64,000 nucleotides of DNA from Whalleya microplaca (taxonomy: Eukaryota; Ascomycota; Sordariomycetes; Xylariales; Xylariaceae), in assembly GCA_022497155.1 (NCBI GenBank), contig MU385714.1, positions 496,001 through 560,000 on the forward strand. Reading direction: 5' to 3'. Position 1 is the first letter of the stretch. Each line of letters starts with the position of its first letter. The position numbers and the translations under genes are program-made. This document shows, in pieces, positions 11,343 through 21,042 of the stretch. The notes beneath the pieces were generated by a model. The model was given only the letters and a program-made list of their open reading frames with translations, did no database searches and had not been told where the DNA came from.

Positions 11343-13025
11343 CTAACGATCACTGAGCTCACCAGAGCTATCGATTTGTGTAGGCTTCTTGCCAGGATCC
11401 AGCGTTTCTGGGATATCCTCCGGGCTGTGGAAGCTTTCTATATCATTGCCGACTTTTGGCCTGGATTCATTAGCTGAGCGGCCTTGTCTGGATTTGGCAT
11501 CACTTACTCGATACGTTTCAAGAAGGCCTTAAGCCCATGTGTTGCGGCTATCAACAACACTGCACATGCAAGAGTGAACGAAAAGCCCTTGGTGAAACGC
11601 GGCGCTTCCACAGTCTTGAACACAAGTAACGGAGTCCAAGCCGTAGAAGACTGAGATATGGCGTTAATCAAGACGAGTGTGAAGGATCTCTGTGCTGGTG
11701 ATGATCGAAGCTGGGTATTGACCCATCCATGGAACACGCTCGATAAGGCATACGAAGCGGACAGTGTCGCGTAGGCAAACCACTTAGCGGAGTCAGGGAC
11801 ATCCCAGATGACGAGGATGACCAGGCCGATGGCATTCCAGACAGTGGCCAGTGTTATAGCCCAGGCAGGGCCGAGGACTAAATCAGAAGCAAAGCAAACA
11901 AATAGAGTGTAGAATATACCAAGTGCTGGGGCGATAGTTCCCAGCTCGTTGACTCGCGCAGCAGAGTATCTCCCCAAGCTCTTGATCCACAACAAGAACG
12001 CTCCAGCAGTGCTAGGCAACCCGGCGTTCCAAAAGAGAACATCCACGAGAATAATCACCCAGAATTGCCGGCTGAGAATTACACTCTTCAAAGTGCTGAG
12101 CTGAAACTTTCCATGAGAAACATGACCGGCTTTTTGTAGCCTGATTCTGGCGTTGTCGATGTCTTCCTGTCGGAGTACCTTTCTGTTCGGTTGATCTGGA
12201 GTTCCAGGGATGACTAAATACCCCAAGAGTCCAATTGGTATGGTGATGACAGCACATATAATATACATCCACCTCCATCCTGCTAAACCGTGAACACCCT
12301 CTAATCTAGCTGATGCACCCGCCTGTATCAGACCGGCAGTTAAGGTACCCAGGGATAGGCCAACATAGAAAATGCCACCACGGCGGGCGATTTCGTGGCC
12401 CTTGTACCAAGAACCTAGTTGTGATGTCAGCTTTGGTAGTTTAAAAAGACAGGTGCAATAGTACCGAAGACATAGTGCATGGCAGGAAAAAAGGCTGCCT
12501 ATAGCTTAGTTAGTCAGGGGTATTTTTTAGAACTTCGGATTGAATTTTCGACAGACATACCTCAAACCAGCCAACAAGGAAGCGATAAGCAGCGAGTTCG
12601 GCAAAGGAGGCGGCACGAAACTGCAAGAGCGTGAAAATTCCCCAGGTGACATCGAGAACCGGAATGAGGAAATGCATAGGGATATATGTGAATAGGAACA
12701 TGAATGGAATTTGCCCCACGACTGCTCCTACGACGTAGAACGTCTGAAGCTGAACAAGCTCATTGCCCTTGAACCCTAGATCCTCTTTGAGACCCGCGAC
12801 ATATGCATTATCTGGTCCAATTGTCAGTATGATCACTTGTATGGGAGAATCTCAACTGTGCATACTCAGGTTTGCCTGATCAACATATTTGACCCAATAC
12901 GACAAAACAGCGTACGGGACGATGAGAAGATCCAGTCTCAAGATCAGCTTCTTGTCCTCCTTGGTATCGTCATCTGAATACCATTGGATCTTGTACCATG
13001 GGTTGCTACCCGGTGGTGAAGCCAT
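11343..13025 (-). CDS. MFS transporter, anion:cation symporter family (Dal5/Liz1/Seo1-type)
   Basis: Five exons, 13025-12866, 12811-12561, 12498-12465, 12414-11508 and 11460-11343, give 489 residues. Diagnostic blocks are LLIVPYAVLSYWVKYVDQAN, the N-N-A-Y-V-G-KEDLGFKGNELV region, GAVVGQIPFMFLFTYIPMH, AYRFLVGWFEAAFFPAM, SWYKGHEIARRGGIFY and VIPGTPDQPNR, with about 12 hydrophobic helices. This matches TC 2.A.1.14. Known fungal members import allantoate, pantothenate, nicotinate or sulfonates, or are linked to ethionine sulfoxide resistance (Seo1). It should sit in the plasma membrane and take up an organic anion by proton symport. It is divergent from the BVMO at 13761 and upstream of two monooxygenases on its own strand, which suggests it imports their substrate (inference). 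The last intron splits Ile-Glu from a short cytoplasmic tail ending SGELSDR. Exon 3 is only 34 nt. Confidence 0.87.
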
Positions 13026-13760
13026 AGTCGCAGTAAGAAAGAGCGTGCGACCCTAGTAGAGAGCAGTCTCGCGATTGTGTTAATGCCCCTTTTCCAGTGA
13101 GCGACACTGCCAGAACAACGAACGACCTTGCAGCAGACAGGAGGATTCGGAGATAAATGGCTAATGCAAGCAGTACTGACATCTCGCATGATAGTGTTAT
13201 ATGTCGTGACAAGACTCCACACATTAGCTCCGTTTGAGGTTGGATTACTAGAATTATGAAGGCAACGGTCTTCACTCCCGAATGGTAGATTATGGAGTTT
13301 GGAAATCTTGTTAGTGAAGGCATAGCGCATGAATAGACACTTTGCATCATGGATATCCAATGTGGTGTGATCAGATCTTCGGAAGGCTGCCATAGTACTG
13401 GTCATATGTCCCGAAGAATTGTTATCTGAACCAGGTAGCCAAGTGGCTTGGTATCCAAATATAACGCTATGCCATTCGGGTTTTGATTAGATCTACCTAG
13501 TCTAGATAAGACAAGGTGGTTTGCTACGAAGATAGCTACAGCTCAAAAGATTGTCCTATTGCGGAGGTGCGAAGAGGTGGGGGGCGGTTGCGTGCTCACC
13601 CCACAGAAGACGTGATGGGACTACGACATGATATCAGTCGAATAGCAGCTTTCGAGATGACCATAGCTCGGATCAGATATGACTGGTACGTCGTGCCCTG
13701 AAACTCAACCACTTCTTCGTCTCCAGTCTTCGGTATGCAAAGGGCCATAGCACCGCCGAG
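13026..13760. promoter_or_regulatory. Bidirectional promoter region between transporter and BVMO
   Basis: 735 bp separate the two divergent start codons (13025 minus, 13761 plus). No coding signal is seen. Scattered CGGA-type triplets occur, such as ATTCGGAGA near 13143 and GCGGAGG near 13561, but no exact copy of the GCTCCGG motif found near the monooxygenases. Confidence 0.5.
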
Positions 13761-15667
13761 ATGACTACAGAGACCGAATCAATTCCGCCTTCGTTGGCGC
13801 AAGGTGACTCCGGCAAGGCGACTGACGGGATCAAACTATCCGTGGTTGAAAATATCACAGATGATGTCGAGCCATTGCTAAAGAAACCTGAGTCGTTCAG
13901 CTACCCGAAATCAGATATCTCACTTGTACAACGCCATATTGATGAGCCGAGAGAATTGAGAGTTGCAGTTGTCGGCGCCGGCTTGTCAGGAGTCATTGCT
14001 GGAGCCCTCCTTCCGGCAAAGGTTCCGGGAATCAAGTTGACTATATTCGAGAAGAATGCTGATGTCGTAAGTCGGACCGAAAACTATCAGGATCTGATAC
14101 TTCTACTAACTATGGAGGCGTCTAGGGTGGCACGTGGTTTGAGAATGTCTACCCTGGTGTCAGATGTGATGTACCAGCTCATGTGTACCAATCCAGCTTT
14201 GAGCCAAATACCAACTGGTCAGAGCAATTCGCCCAGGGGGCTGAGATCAGAGACTATTGGAAACGACTGGCTCGCAAGTATGATGTGTATCAGTACCTGA
14301 AGCTCTCTCACAGGGTAGACGAGCTAAGCTGGGATGAGAGCCGATCCGTATGGAACGTGAAAGTGCATAATCTCGGCACGGGCGAAACCTTCAATCAGGA
14401 GTTTGACTTCGTGTTGACTGCTATCGGCCGCTTCAATGCCTGGAAATTACCAGACTATCCTGGGCTACATGATTTCAAGGGTCTCCTCCGACATGCTTCA
14501 CACTGGGATCCCACCTTTGATCCTAAAGGGAAGAAAATAGCAGTTATCGGCAATGGAGCCAGCGGGATACAACTGGTGGCCAATCTCCAGAAGCATGTTG
14601 GACGACTCGATCACTATGCCCGCAACAAAACCTGGGTATCGGCCTCCTTCGCGGGTGACGAAACATCAATTGTGCCTAAGCCCATATCACCAGAGCTTCA
14701 GGAGTCTTTCAAGGACCCCAACGAATACGTCAAATACCGAAAACAGCTAGAGTCGAAATACTGGAGAGGCTTTTCGAGCTGGCTCAAAGGCTCAGAGGTG
14801 AATGAACAATCTCGGGAAGAGTTCATCAAGCTCGTAGAAACTCGTCTGGCCAAGAAACCCGAACTCATAAAGAGTGTAATTCCCGACTTCTCGCCCCATT
14901 GTCGACGACTTACACCAGGGCCGGGCTACTTCGAGGCTCTCACAGAGGATAATGTTGAGTACATCCAGACACGCATCAAGCGCTTCACGGAAACCGGGGT
15001 CGAGACGGAAGATGGTAAACATCGGGAAGTTGATGCCATCTTCTGTGCGACTGGTGCGAATGTCGATATGGTTCCTCCATTCAGTATTTGGGCACATGGC
15101 AAGGATCTTGCAAACCTCTGGCGACAGGACGGCGAGTATGGCTTCCCGTATACTTACCTTGGCGTCGCAACGCCAGGATTTCCAAACCTTGCCTTCATTC
15201 ACGGACCCAACGGATCGGGAAGGTCTGGTACGGTGCCTCATAGCGTAGAGGTCCAGGTTTCCTTTTACGCCAATCTGCTTCGTAAGGTCAGCCGTGAGGG
15301 CATCAAGACGATCCAGCCTTCTCAGAAGGCCGCCGATGACTTCGTGCAGTATTCAGATGCATTCTTCCAGACTACCGTACTGTCCGAAAACTGTAGCTCC
15401 TGGTATAACGGAGGACAACCAGGAAGCCGAATACACGGGCTTTGGCCCGGTAGCGCCACGCATGTTAGCATCATCTACCGAAATCCCCGCTGGGAAGATT
15501 GGGAATACGAATACCTTTCCGAGACTGGGAACAGATTTGCGTGGTACTTCGGGGTCGGATGTACGAAGAAAGAGCTGGATCTAGATGCAGATATCACGCC
15601 GTACATTCGCGATCCTGCAACTATTGACTTGCGCAATATCCATGAGAGTTGGTGGGATCTACCCTGA
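13761..15667 (+). CDS. Baeyer-Villiger-type FAD/NADPH monooxygenase
   Basis: Two exons, 13761-14066 and 14126-15667, give 615 residues. The 59-nt intron has a GTAAGT donor and CTAAC branch and falls just before the GGTWFENVYPGVRCD block. The first Rossmann motif is VAVVGAGLSG (about residue 70). The BVMO fingerprint FKGLLRHASHW fits FxGxxxHxxxW (about residues 219-229). The second nucleotide motif is IAVIGNGASG (about 240-250), followed by ATG and GPNGSG blocks. These features place it with class B flavoprotein monooxygenases, which insert oxygen next to a carbonyl or oxidise N/S atoms using NADPH. The closest architecture is the sterigmatocystin/steroid-type fungal BVMOs with an N-terminal extension of about 65 residues. 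The gene diverges from the Dal5-type transporter, and shared control is plausible. The substrate is unknown. Confidence 0.9.
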
Positions 15668-16744
15668 AAAGACTTCGCCTCAACGACGTCAAGCTGCTGC
15701 TATGAATTTCAATAATCGTCTCGAGCAGACATTCAGTAGGGTTAGAATTGAATGATGATGTGGTTGTACGACAGCGAAGCAACATATGCTAGGCATCGCG
15801 AATGAATATGATGTTAGAACAGAAATATAACGATGTACACAAATTTATGAATGTGACATTCAATTGACTAATACTGTTCACGTGGCGATTATTCTAACAT
15901 CAAGTTATCAAGGGTTAACTACTTACAATACTCTAACTCACATCTAGACTCAATACTCTTCTATACTTATCGGATAGCGTACGAAGAAAAATGATTAAAC
16001 ATCCAGACATCTAGTTGTGATAGATATATACCCTAATTGAGCATGCGGATAATTCATGCCAAGGAGTCGCCAACTTTGACACTAGATCTCACCTAGTCCA
16101 GAGCCAATGTCCCAAAAAGCACTCTTAGCCAATATTCCCCGAAGCCAACGCAACAGTATATTCTCACAGGAAAACCCCTTGACATCAATAATCCAGTGGA
16201 GCTCCGAGTGACCCTCTACATGCGACATGACCATTTCTTGTCGTTGTTCATTGTCAATGCTGACTTCGTTATTATCGAAACGAACGTCTGAACATGAGAA
16301 TATGAGTAGGAAGACTTCTGTGCATTGAAAAGGCGGTAAGTTCTACATCGTCATAGTTGTATATCGATTATAGAAGGGCTATATATTGATTGTAGCTAAT
16401 GTAGTCAAGCACACCATTGTGCCACTCTCAACCAAATAATTTATGTTGAAAGGTTGCTCCAAATCCAGACGATGGTGATGCTGCACAAAAAGACCTTGAT
16501 ATATTCTTCCAGATAACCTCTATGACGTGTGTAGTGTATGAACTGCGCCTAAAACTCCAACTGGGAAAATTAGGGGTATAACTGAAGATACTAGAAGAAT
16601 AGATGAAAGTATCTGTATAGTGACCATAGATGTCGGCATGGACAGTTTACTATGTAAACATGTTCCATATCATAGTAATTTTATACCAGAATAAAGGCGT
16701 GAATCGCTTCTCATCTTAATAAGTACTAGACGGGCCAGAAGTGA
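15668..16744. other. Intergenic, AT-rich, no gene seen
   Basis: About 1.1 kb between the convergent BVMO and membrane-protein genes. It is AT-rich, full of stops in all frames and without recognisable elements. Confidence 0.5.
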
Positions 16745-17932
16745 TTATCCCTGCAACTCAAACACGCTCTTTTGTCGCGACTCGGGCGAAGGGAAAGTTC
16801 CATCACTCACTGTCGGATTTGGGCTCAGGGTTCCGAGTGGGCTGATGGTCCCCTGTTGCGACCCTTCTGCCGGCAGTTCTGACATGGGCCGCTGGCGTTC
16901 CGAATCCCTGGCGTCGAGTTCTGCCTTTAGTATCACCTCCCTTGCTTGGGGCACCGACGTGCCTTCGAGTTCAGGCTTGCCATAGCCGCTGGATTCTGCT
17001 GCGTTCTCCGAGTTGAATCCGGGCAAATTGGGTGGAACCCCCGGCTCCGGTTTCGTCGCCGTGGCCCTCTTCCGTCTACGGTAGAAGAAGAATAGCGCGC
17101 CGAGAACTCCAAGGACAAATACCACGACACTGACTGCTATCCCAGCTATAGAGCCTTTGGATAAACCACCAGAGCCGATAATTGGCAAGGGGTCGTTAGG
17201 TGGCATAGTCGTTGGCTGTGTCGATGTATCCGTATTTGCAGTCCATTGAAGTGGGAACACCTTATGATAGACGGAGGCAGCATGCTCATACGCTGTGCTG
17301 GTTGCTATCACCGTCCATGTATAGTACTCGTCATCGCCACTGCCTGAGTATGGGGGATCCCAAGTTATCCATATTGGGGTTGACTCAGTCAAACGACTAA
17401 TGCAATGGCGTCCAAGAAAGCCAGATTGGCGATCACGCTGCCGGTCCGTGCATTGCCATGAGCCGTGGGGACAACACCAAGCCTGGGTAAAGAGCGAACC
17501 CTCGTGTGTGACAGTGGTGGTGCAGGCAGTGGTCCAGTCGGACATACATGCGGTTCCTGGATAGGCTAACGTTGACGAAGCTCCCTCATATGGTTCAGTT
17601 GGTGCATACCATAGCTCGTCATATAAGTCATCAAAAACACTAAAATATCCATCAGGATAGCAGCTTGTAATGTGTCCCACTCCGGTGAGAGCACCATTGG
17701 GTGCTGTCATCCCATGGACAGCCTGGCATACCTGGCCAGATAACAGGGTGTCAATGGATGTATATAGCACCTGAGATACCTGCTTGCAATAAACCGACAA
17801 ATGACATACTTCAGGGTTGGAGGGGACTATATAAGGAGTGGTCTGCGGGGGCAAGGTAATTGCCGGTGCTAGAGGCTGCGTGCTCATACTACTGACTTGA
17901 CTTGAGCCTGTACCTGATGTAGACGTTGCCAT
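16745..17932 (-). CDS. Fungal single-pass membrane protein of unknown function
   Basis: A single exon of 395 residues from the ATG at 17932. The frame stays open to an upstream ATG at 18067. I prefer 17932 because a TACTAG acceptor-like site lies just upstream (17961-17966), which suggests the 5' part is UTR or intron. The N-terminal two thirds are Ser/Thr/Pro- and Cys-rich, with more than ten cysteines between about residues 35 and 190, and look extracellular. One strong membrane segment follows: GSIAGIAVSVVVFVLGVLGA plus FFFY, ending in RRRKR (stop-transfer). The tail is Pro/Ser-rich and disordered. No cleavable signal peptide is obvious, so the protein may be reverse signal-anchored. This architecture recurs in many Pezizomycotina proteins without known function and resembles stress-sensor-like or mid2-like proteins only in outline. 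Confidence 0.65.
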   Translation of the reverse strand: MATSTSGTGSSQVSSMSTQPLAPAITLPPQTTPYIVPSNPEVCHLSVYCKQVSQVLYTSIDTLLSGQVCQAVHGMTAPNGALTGVGHITSCYPDGYFSVFDDLYDELWYAPTEPYEGASSTLAYPGTACMSDWTTACTTTVTHEGSLFTQAWCCPHGSWQCTDRQRDRQSGFLGRHCISRLTESTPIWITWDPPYSGSGDDEYYTWTVIATSTAYEHAASVYHKVFPLQWTANTDTSTQPTTMPPNDPLPIIGSGGLSKGSIAGIAVSVVVFVLGVLGALFFFYRRRKRATATKPEPGVPPNLPGFNSENAAESSGYGKPELEGTSVPQAREVILKAELDARDSERQRPMSELPAEGSQQGTISPLGTLSPNPTVSDGTFPSPESRQKSVFELQG

Positions 17933-19085
17933 GATCGAAAGGTATCTGGTATCACCAGACCTAGTAGAATAGGAAAAACTTAGGAGAGCATACTCACTTC
18001 GAAGGATGGTGTCTTTTTGAATTACAGCCGAGAAAGGCGAAGCTTGCCTTTGTATGTAATTTCCCACGCCACGTCCATACTACCTAGATGTTGTGTAGAT
18101 ACGGCTTCCCGTGCAGATCGACGGGCCGAAGACAGCACGACAAATCAACTGAAGGACTACGATTTGTATAGGAAGTACCAGATAACAACCTTTAGTGTTG
18201 GGGCTAGCAAAGATGAACTGGTCACACCCGCAATGTGATATACGGAATTGGCAGCTGCGCAAGCACCTGAGTGGTAATGGGGGCCAGAGGATCATCCTCA
18301 GGCCGATGAGTTAACTAACAGTTCCAATTAAAGTGAGTGAGGCGCACTCACGTTAGTGCGCGAAATAGGAGAAAACAAAATCGCAGGGATCAGATGCAGT
18401 TGGTTCCAACTGCATCGATCCTACGTCAAATCCTTGATATATGTTATTAAGGAGTGTGACAGAGGACTGCTGTATCTCTTTCTAAAAGCAAAGTACTTGA
18501 ATAGACGAGCCTATTGATTATGACATTAAGATCGATGGTACAATGTTTGTGAGACATTGTCAGTTGAGCGTCGAAATCGATAAGTCGCATATAATATGTA
18601 AGCACCGAAACTCCTGGTATCATATAAAAATGCTACTAGAAAAGGGGCCCAGGTGAGCTTTGAAAGGGAAACACATAAGGTATTAATAATATGACTTCAG
18701 GGGTATTATCACGCTCCATCCGCTATAGTACTTTTGAGATAAATAGTAGCACTCTTACGTGGAAGAACTGAAAAAAATTTTTTTTTAAAAGGAAATAGAA
18801 ATACCTTCAACCGGGCAGAAATACCTTTCAAATTCCATAGGGTATAATGATTAACCTAGCTTTATGTCACGACAACCTCGACTGCGTGTATCAGAACTCC
18901 GTCCCAACTAGCCTGAAAATGCTCAGTACCACTCAAGTGAGTTCCAACCACGTTCATATTTGTATCTTCAGAATAATAAACCAAAGTATCGCCACAAAGC
19001 CACCAAGTTGTCCCCCTCCCTTGACCACAACCATCACATCATGGCTCGACACTACCCCTAGAAAGCTTTAGCCCCCTCCAATTTC
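17933..19085. other. Intergenic region with strong hairpins
   Basis: No gene is supported. The stretch includes the 5' region of the membrane-protein gene, a cluster of perfect inverted repeats (18333-18421) and AT-rich sequence around 18770-18850 with a poly-T run. Confidence 0.45.
18333..18421. repeat. Cluster of perfect inverted repeats (possible MITE/transposon end)
   Basis: GATGCAGTTGG and CCAACTGCATC form an 11-bp stem with a TT loop at 18393-18416. It extends to GGATC/GATCC at 18387-18421 with one unpaired base. Just upstream, GTGAGTG/CACTCAC (18333-18351) and GCGCACT/AGTGCGC (18342-18361) form overlapping, mutually exclusive hairpins. No second copy was found in the window. Confidence 0.5.
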
Positions 19086-19690
19086 TCACACATGCATACC
19101 CAACAACATACCGTACACTCCATCCCCCTCTGCCCCCCCCCCAGACCAAGCACCATCTACGCCACACTTTAAAACCCCATCCAAATACCGCTCCCTACGC
19201 TCGTCATCCCAGATCCGCAGCGCCGACGCAACCGCCATGATAACCCAGCGCTCGCCGAGGACCCCGCTCGTGCCCGCGCCCAGGAACTGGAACTGCAGCA
19301 TCTTGCTCACCTGAAGATCGCCTATGACCAGATCGCCACGATCTGCTTGCCGTCGTTGGACCTCACACCCCTTACACCACTACCGCCGCAAGTACAACCG
19401 CCCGGCGTCAACCGCATGAGCTTCCACCCGGGCCCCGCCACTCGAGCGCCTCTCTTCTCCGGCCCCCGGCCGCGCCCGTCTCCGTGGCGAAGACCCAAGT
19501 CACGTGGCCGAACCCGCCGGCGACCTCGAGCTTCACCTCCGCAGCGGGGCGTCGTCTGCCCGTGTGCGGGGCTTGCGGGGGGGGGGGGGGGGGGGCCGGG
19601 GCAGCGTGATGGTCGCGCGAGGGAGATCTCGTCGTATGCTGGAAGGGGTGAGTCTGGGGGTGAGTCGGGGGATGTTGGTGGTTAGTCTAA
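19086..19690 (-). pseudogene. Frameshifted relic of a fungal protein (possible tubby-C-like fold family)
   Basis: On the minus strand three frames each hold a protein-like piece in logical order. Near 19540-19400 is a segment with FGHVTWVFATETGA and EALEWRG. Near 19430-19340 another frame gives WKLMRL and then NDGKQIVAIWS followed by a stop. Near 19310-19160 a third frame gives SKMLQFQFLGAGTSGVLGER, then W-V-I-M-A-V and ALRIWDDERRERYLDGV. The order and spacing resemble a fungal family I loosely associate with the tubby C-terminal-like fold. That assignment is tentative. At least two frameshifts and one stop separate the pieces, and a run of 19 G (19577-19595) lies upstream. The GC-rich island contrasts with AT-rich flanks. 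A frameshifting assembly error is the main alternative. Confidence 0.45.
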
Positions 19691-21042
19691 ATGCCTTGCC
19701 ATTGTGTAGACTTGGAGTAAGTTTCTCAAGGTCGGATTGAAGAGCTATATGAAATATTACGACTCATTGTACCTATTGAGTCTTACCCACTATGTATCGA
19801 GTCTTGAGTTTCGTGGTGTTTAGGTACGGATGCCTCGTGTACATTTCAACCGTGCCACTCACTTGCTTAGACACTTGGCAGGTAAAGCTTTAATCATTCG
19901 TGAGAAGACCTCGTGAGTCATGTTATTATTACTGTATGATTGAAAATGACTACATGTCTACAATGTTTATGCTGTGGGATGGCTCAAGTCAATTCTTTAT
20001 AAACATATTGATCATCACCGCCTACTGGTTAGTCATGTACATACGATGCTAACAAAGCTTGGCCAACGAGAAGTCGACATGGGGTTGCCCCTGTGTTCAA
20101 AATGTCACGTCATAGGCTTCTGGGCTAGGTAAATTGTCAGCCCGCTACATGTACATCTCAAACAGCTTCACCCCTGCTGGTCAAGCTGAATGGCGGGATG
20201 GATGATCTACATATTCTCTATTTTCAGCCCTATGCCAGACTCCCCACAACTCACCTCCTTACATATATGTAGGCCGGTAGGTAGCTGGTAGCATCGCGCC
20301 ACTAGCATCGTTCTGCTCTGACAGCCTTGGTTATCCCTACTTGATGAAGCCTTGGAGTGTGATCGTGCAGTAGCTCCTGTTCAAGTCTAGTCGAGCTCTA
20401 TCTTCCTAATGAGAACTGTTCAGCGCCTTCAGAAGTAATCGTTGATCACTTCAGGTCTATAATAATACAGAGCACCAGTCATACACTACTAGAAGAAAGC
20501 GGACGTGAAAACAGATTCGAAAAGCATGCGATCTCTCATTAGAGTATTCTAATAGGTCAAAGTAAGGACCTCTTTTTTTGTTTAATAAATTAGCTCAAGC
20601 GTTCTTCGAGGGCGCCGCCTTAAGTAGGTTGGCGCTGTTTTCCCATGCAGCAAGGCCATTATCGAATAAGCCGACCATCAATCAACCCGGGTCCACCAAA
20701 TACCTTTCTCCCCTCCTTCAGAACCGTTCAACGCGATGGGGGTATAATGCGAAAAAGTCCATCCACGTTTTCAATGCCATGCCTGCGCCCTAGTAAGCTT
20801 ATAATTGCTTTGCGCGAGCCCCAGCGCTCATTCGAAATGCAAGGGAAAAACAGTTTAAAAAATCAGGCCCTTGTCGCGACCTGAACGATGTGGAGAAGAT
20901 GTAATAAGTAAGCCATGCGCATACTCCATGGCTTTCCCATAACTTAAATTCCACCATGGTCTAATCGTGCTAGCAAGAGAAGGGGGGTTGTGCTAGCTCG
21001 AGTGTGAGTTGGGCAGACACGTCAGAAGTGCAGCGCGGCCTC
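19691..21042. other. Intergenic, no gene seen
   Basis: About 1.35 kb of sequence with short frames only. It includes the 3' region of the TBC gene. Confidence 0.45.

Noticed and set aside
18321..18361. Likeness to cloning-vector lac sequence (GAGTGAG/CTCAC)
   Set aside because: The match covers only a few bases and the flanks differ; not vector contamination.
19347..19740. Plus-strand Arg/Pro-rich open frames
   Set aside because: They are opposite to the gene relic and created by the GC-rich island and G19 run.
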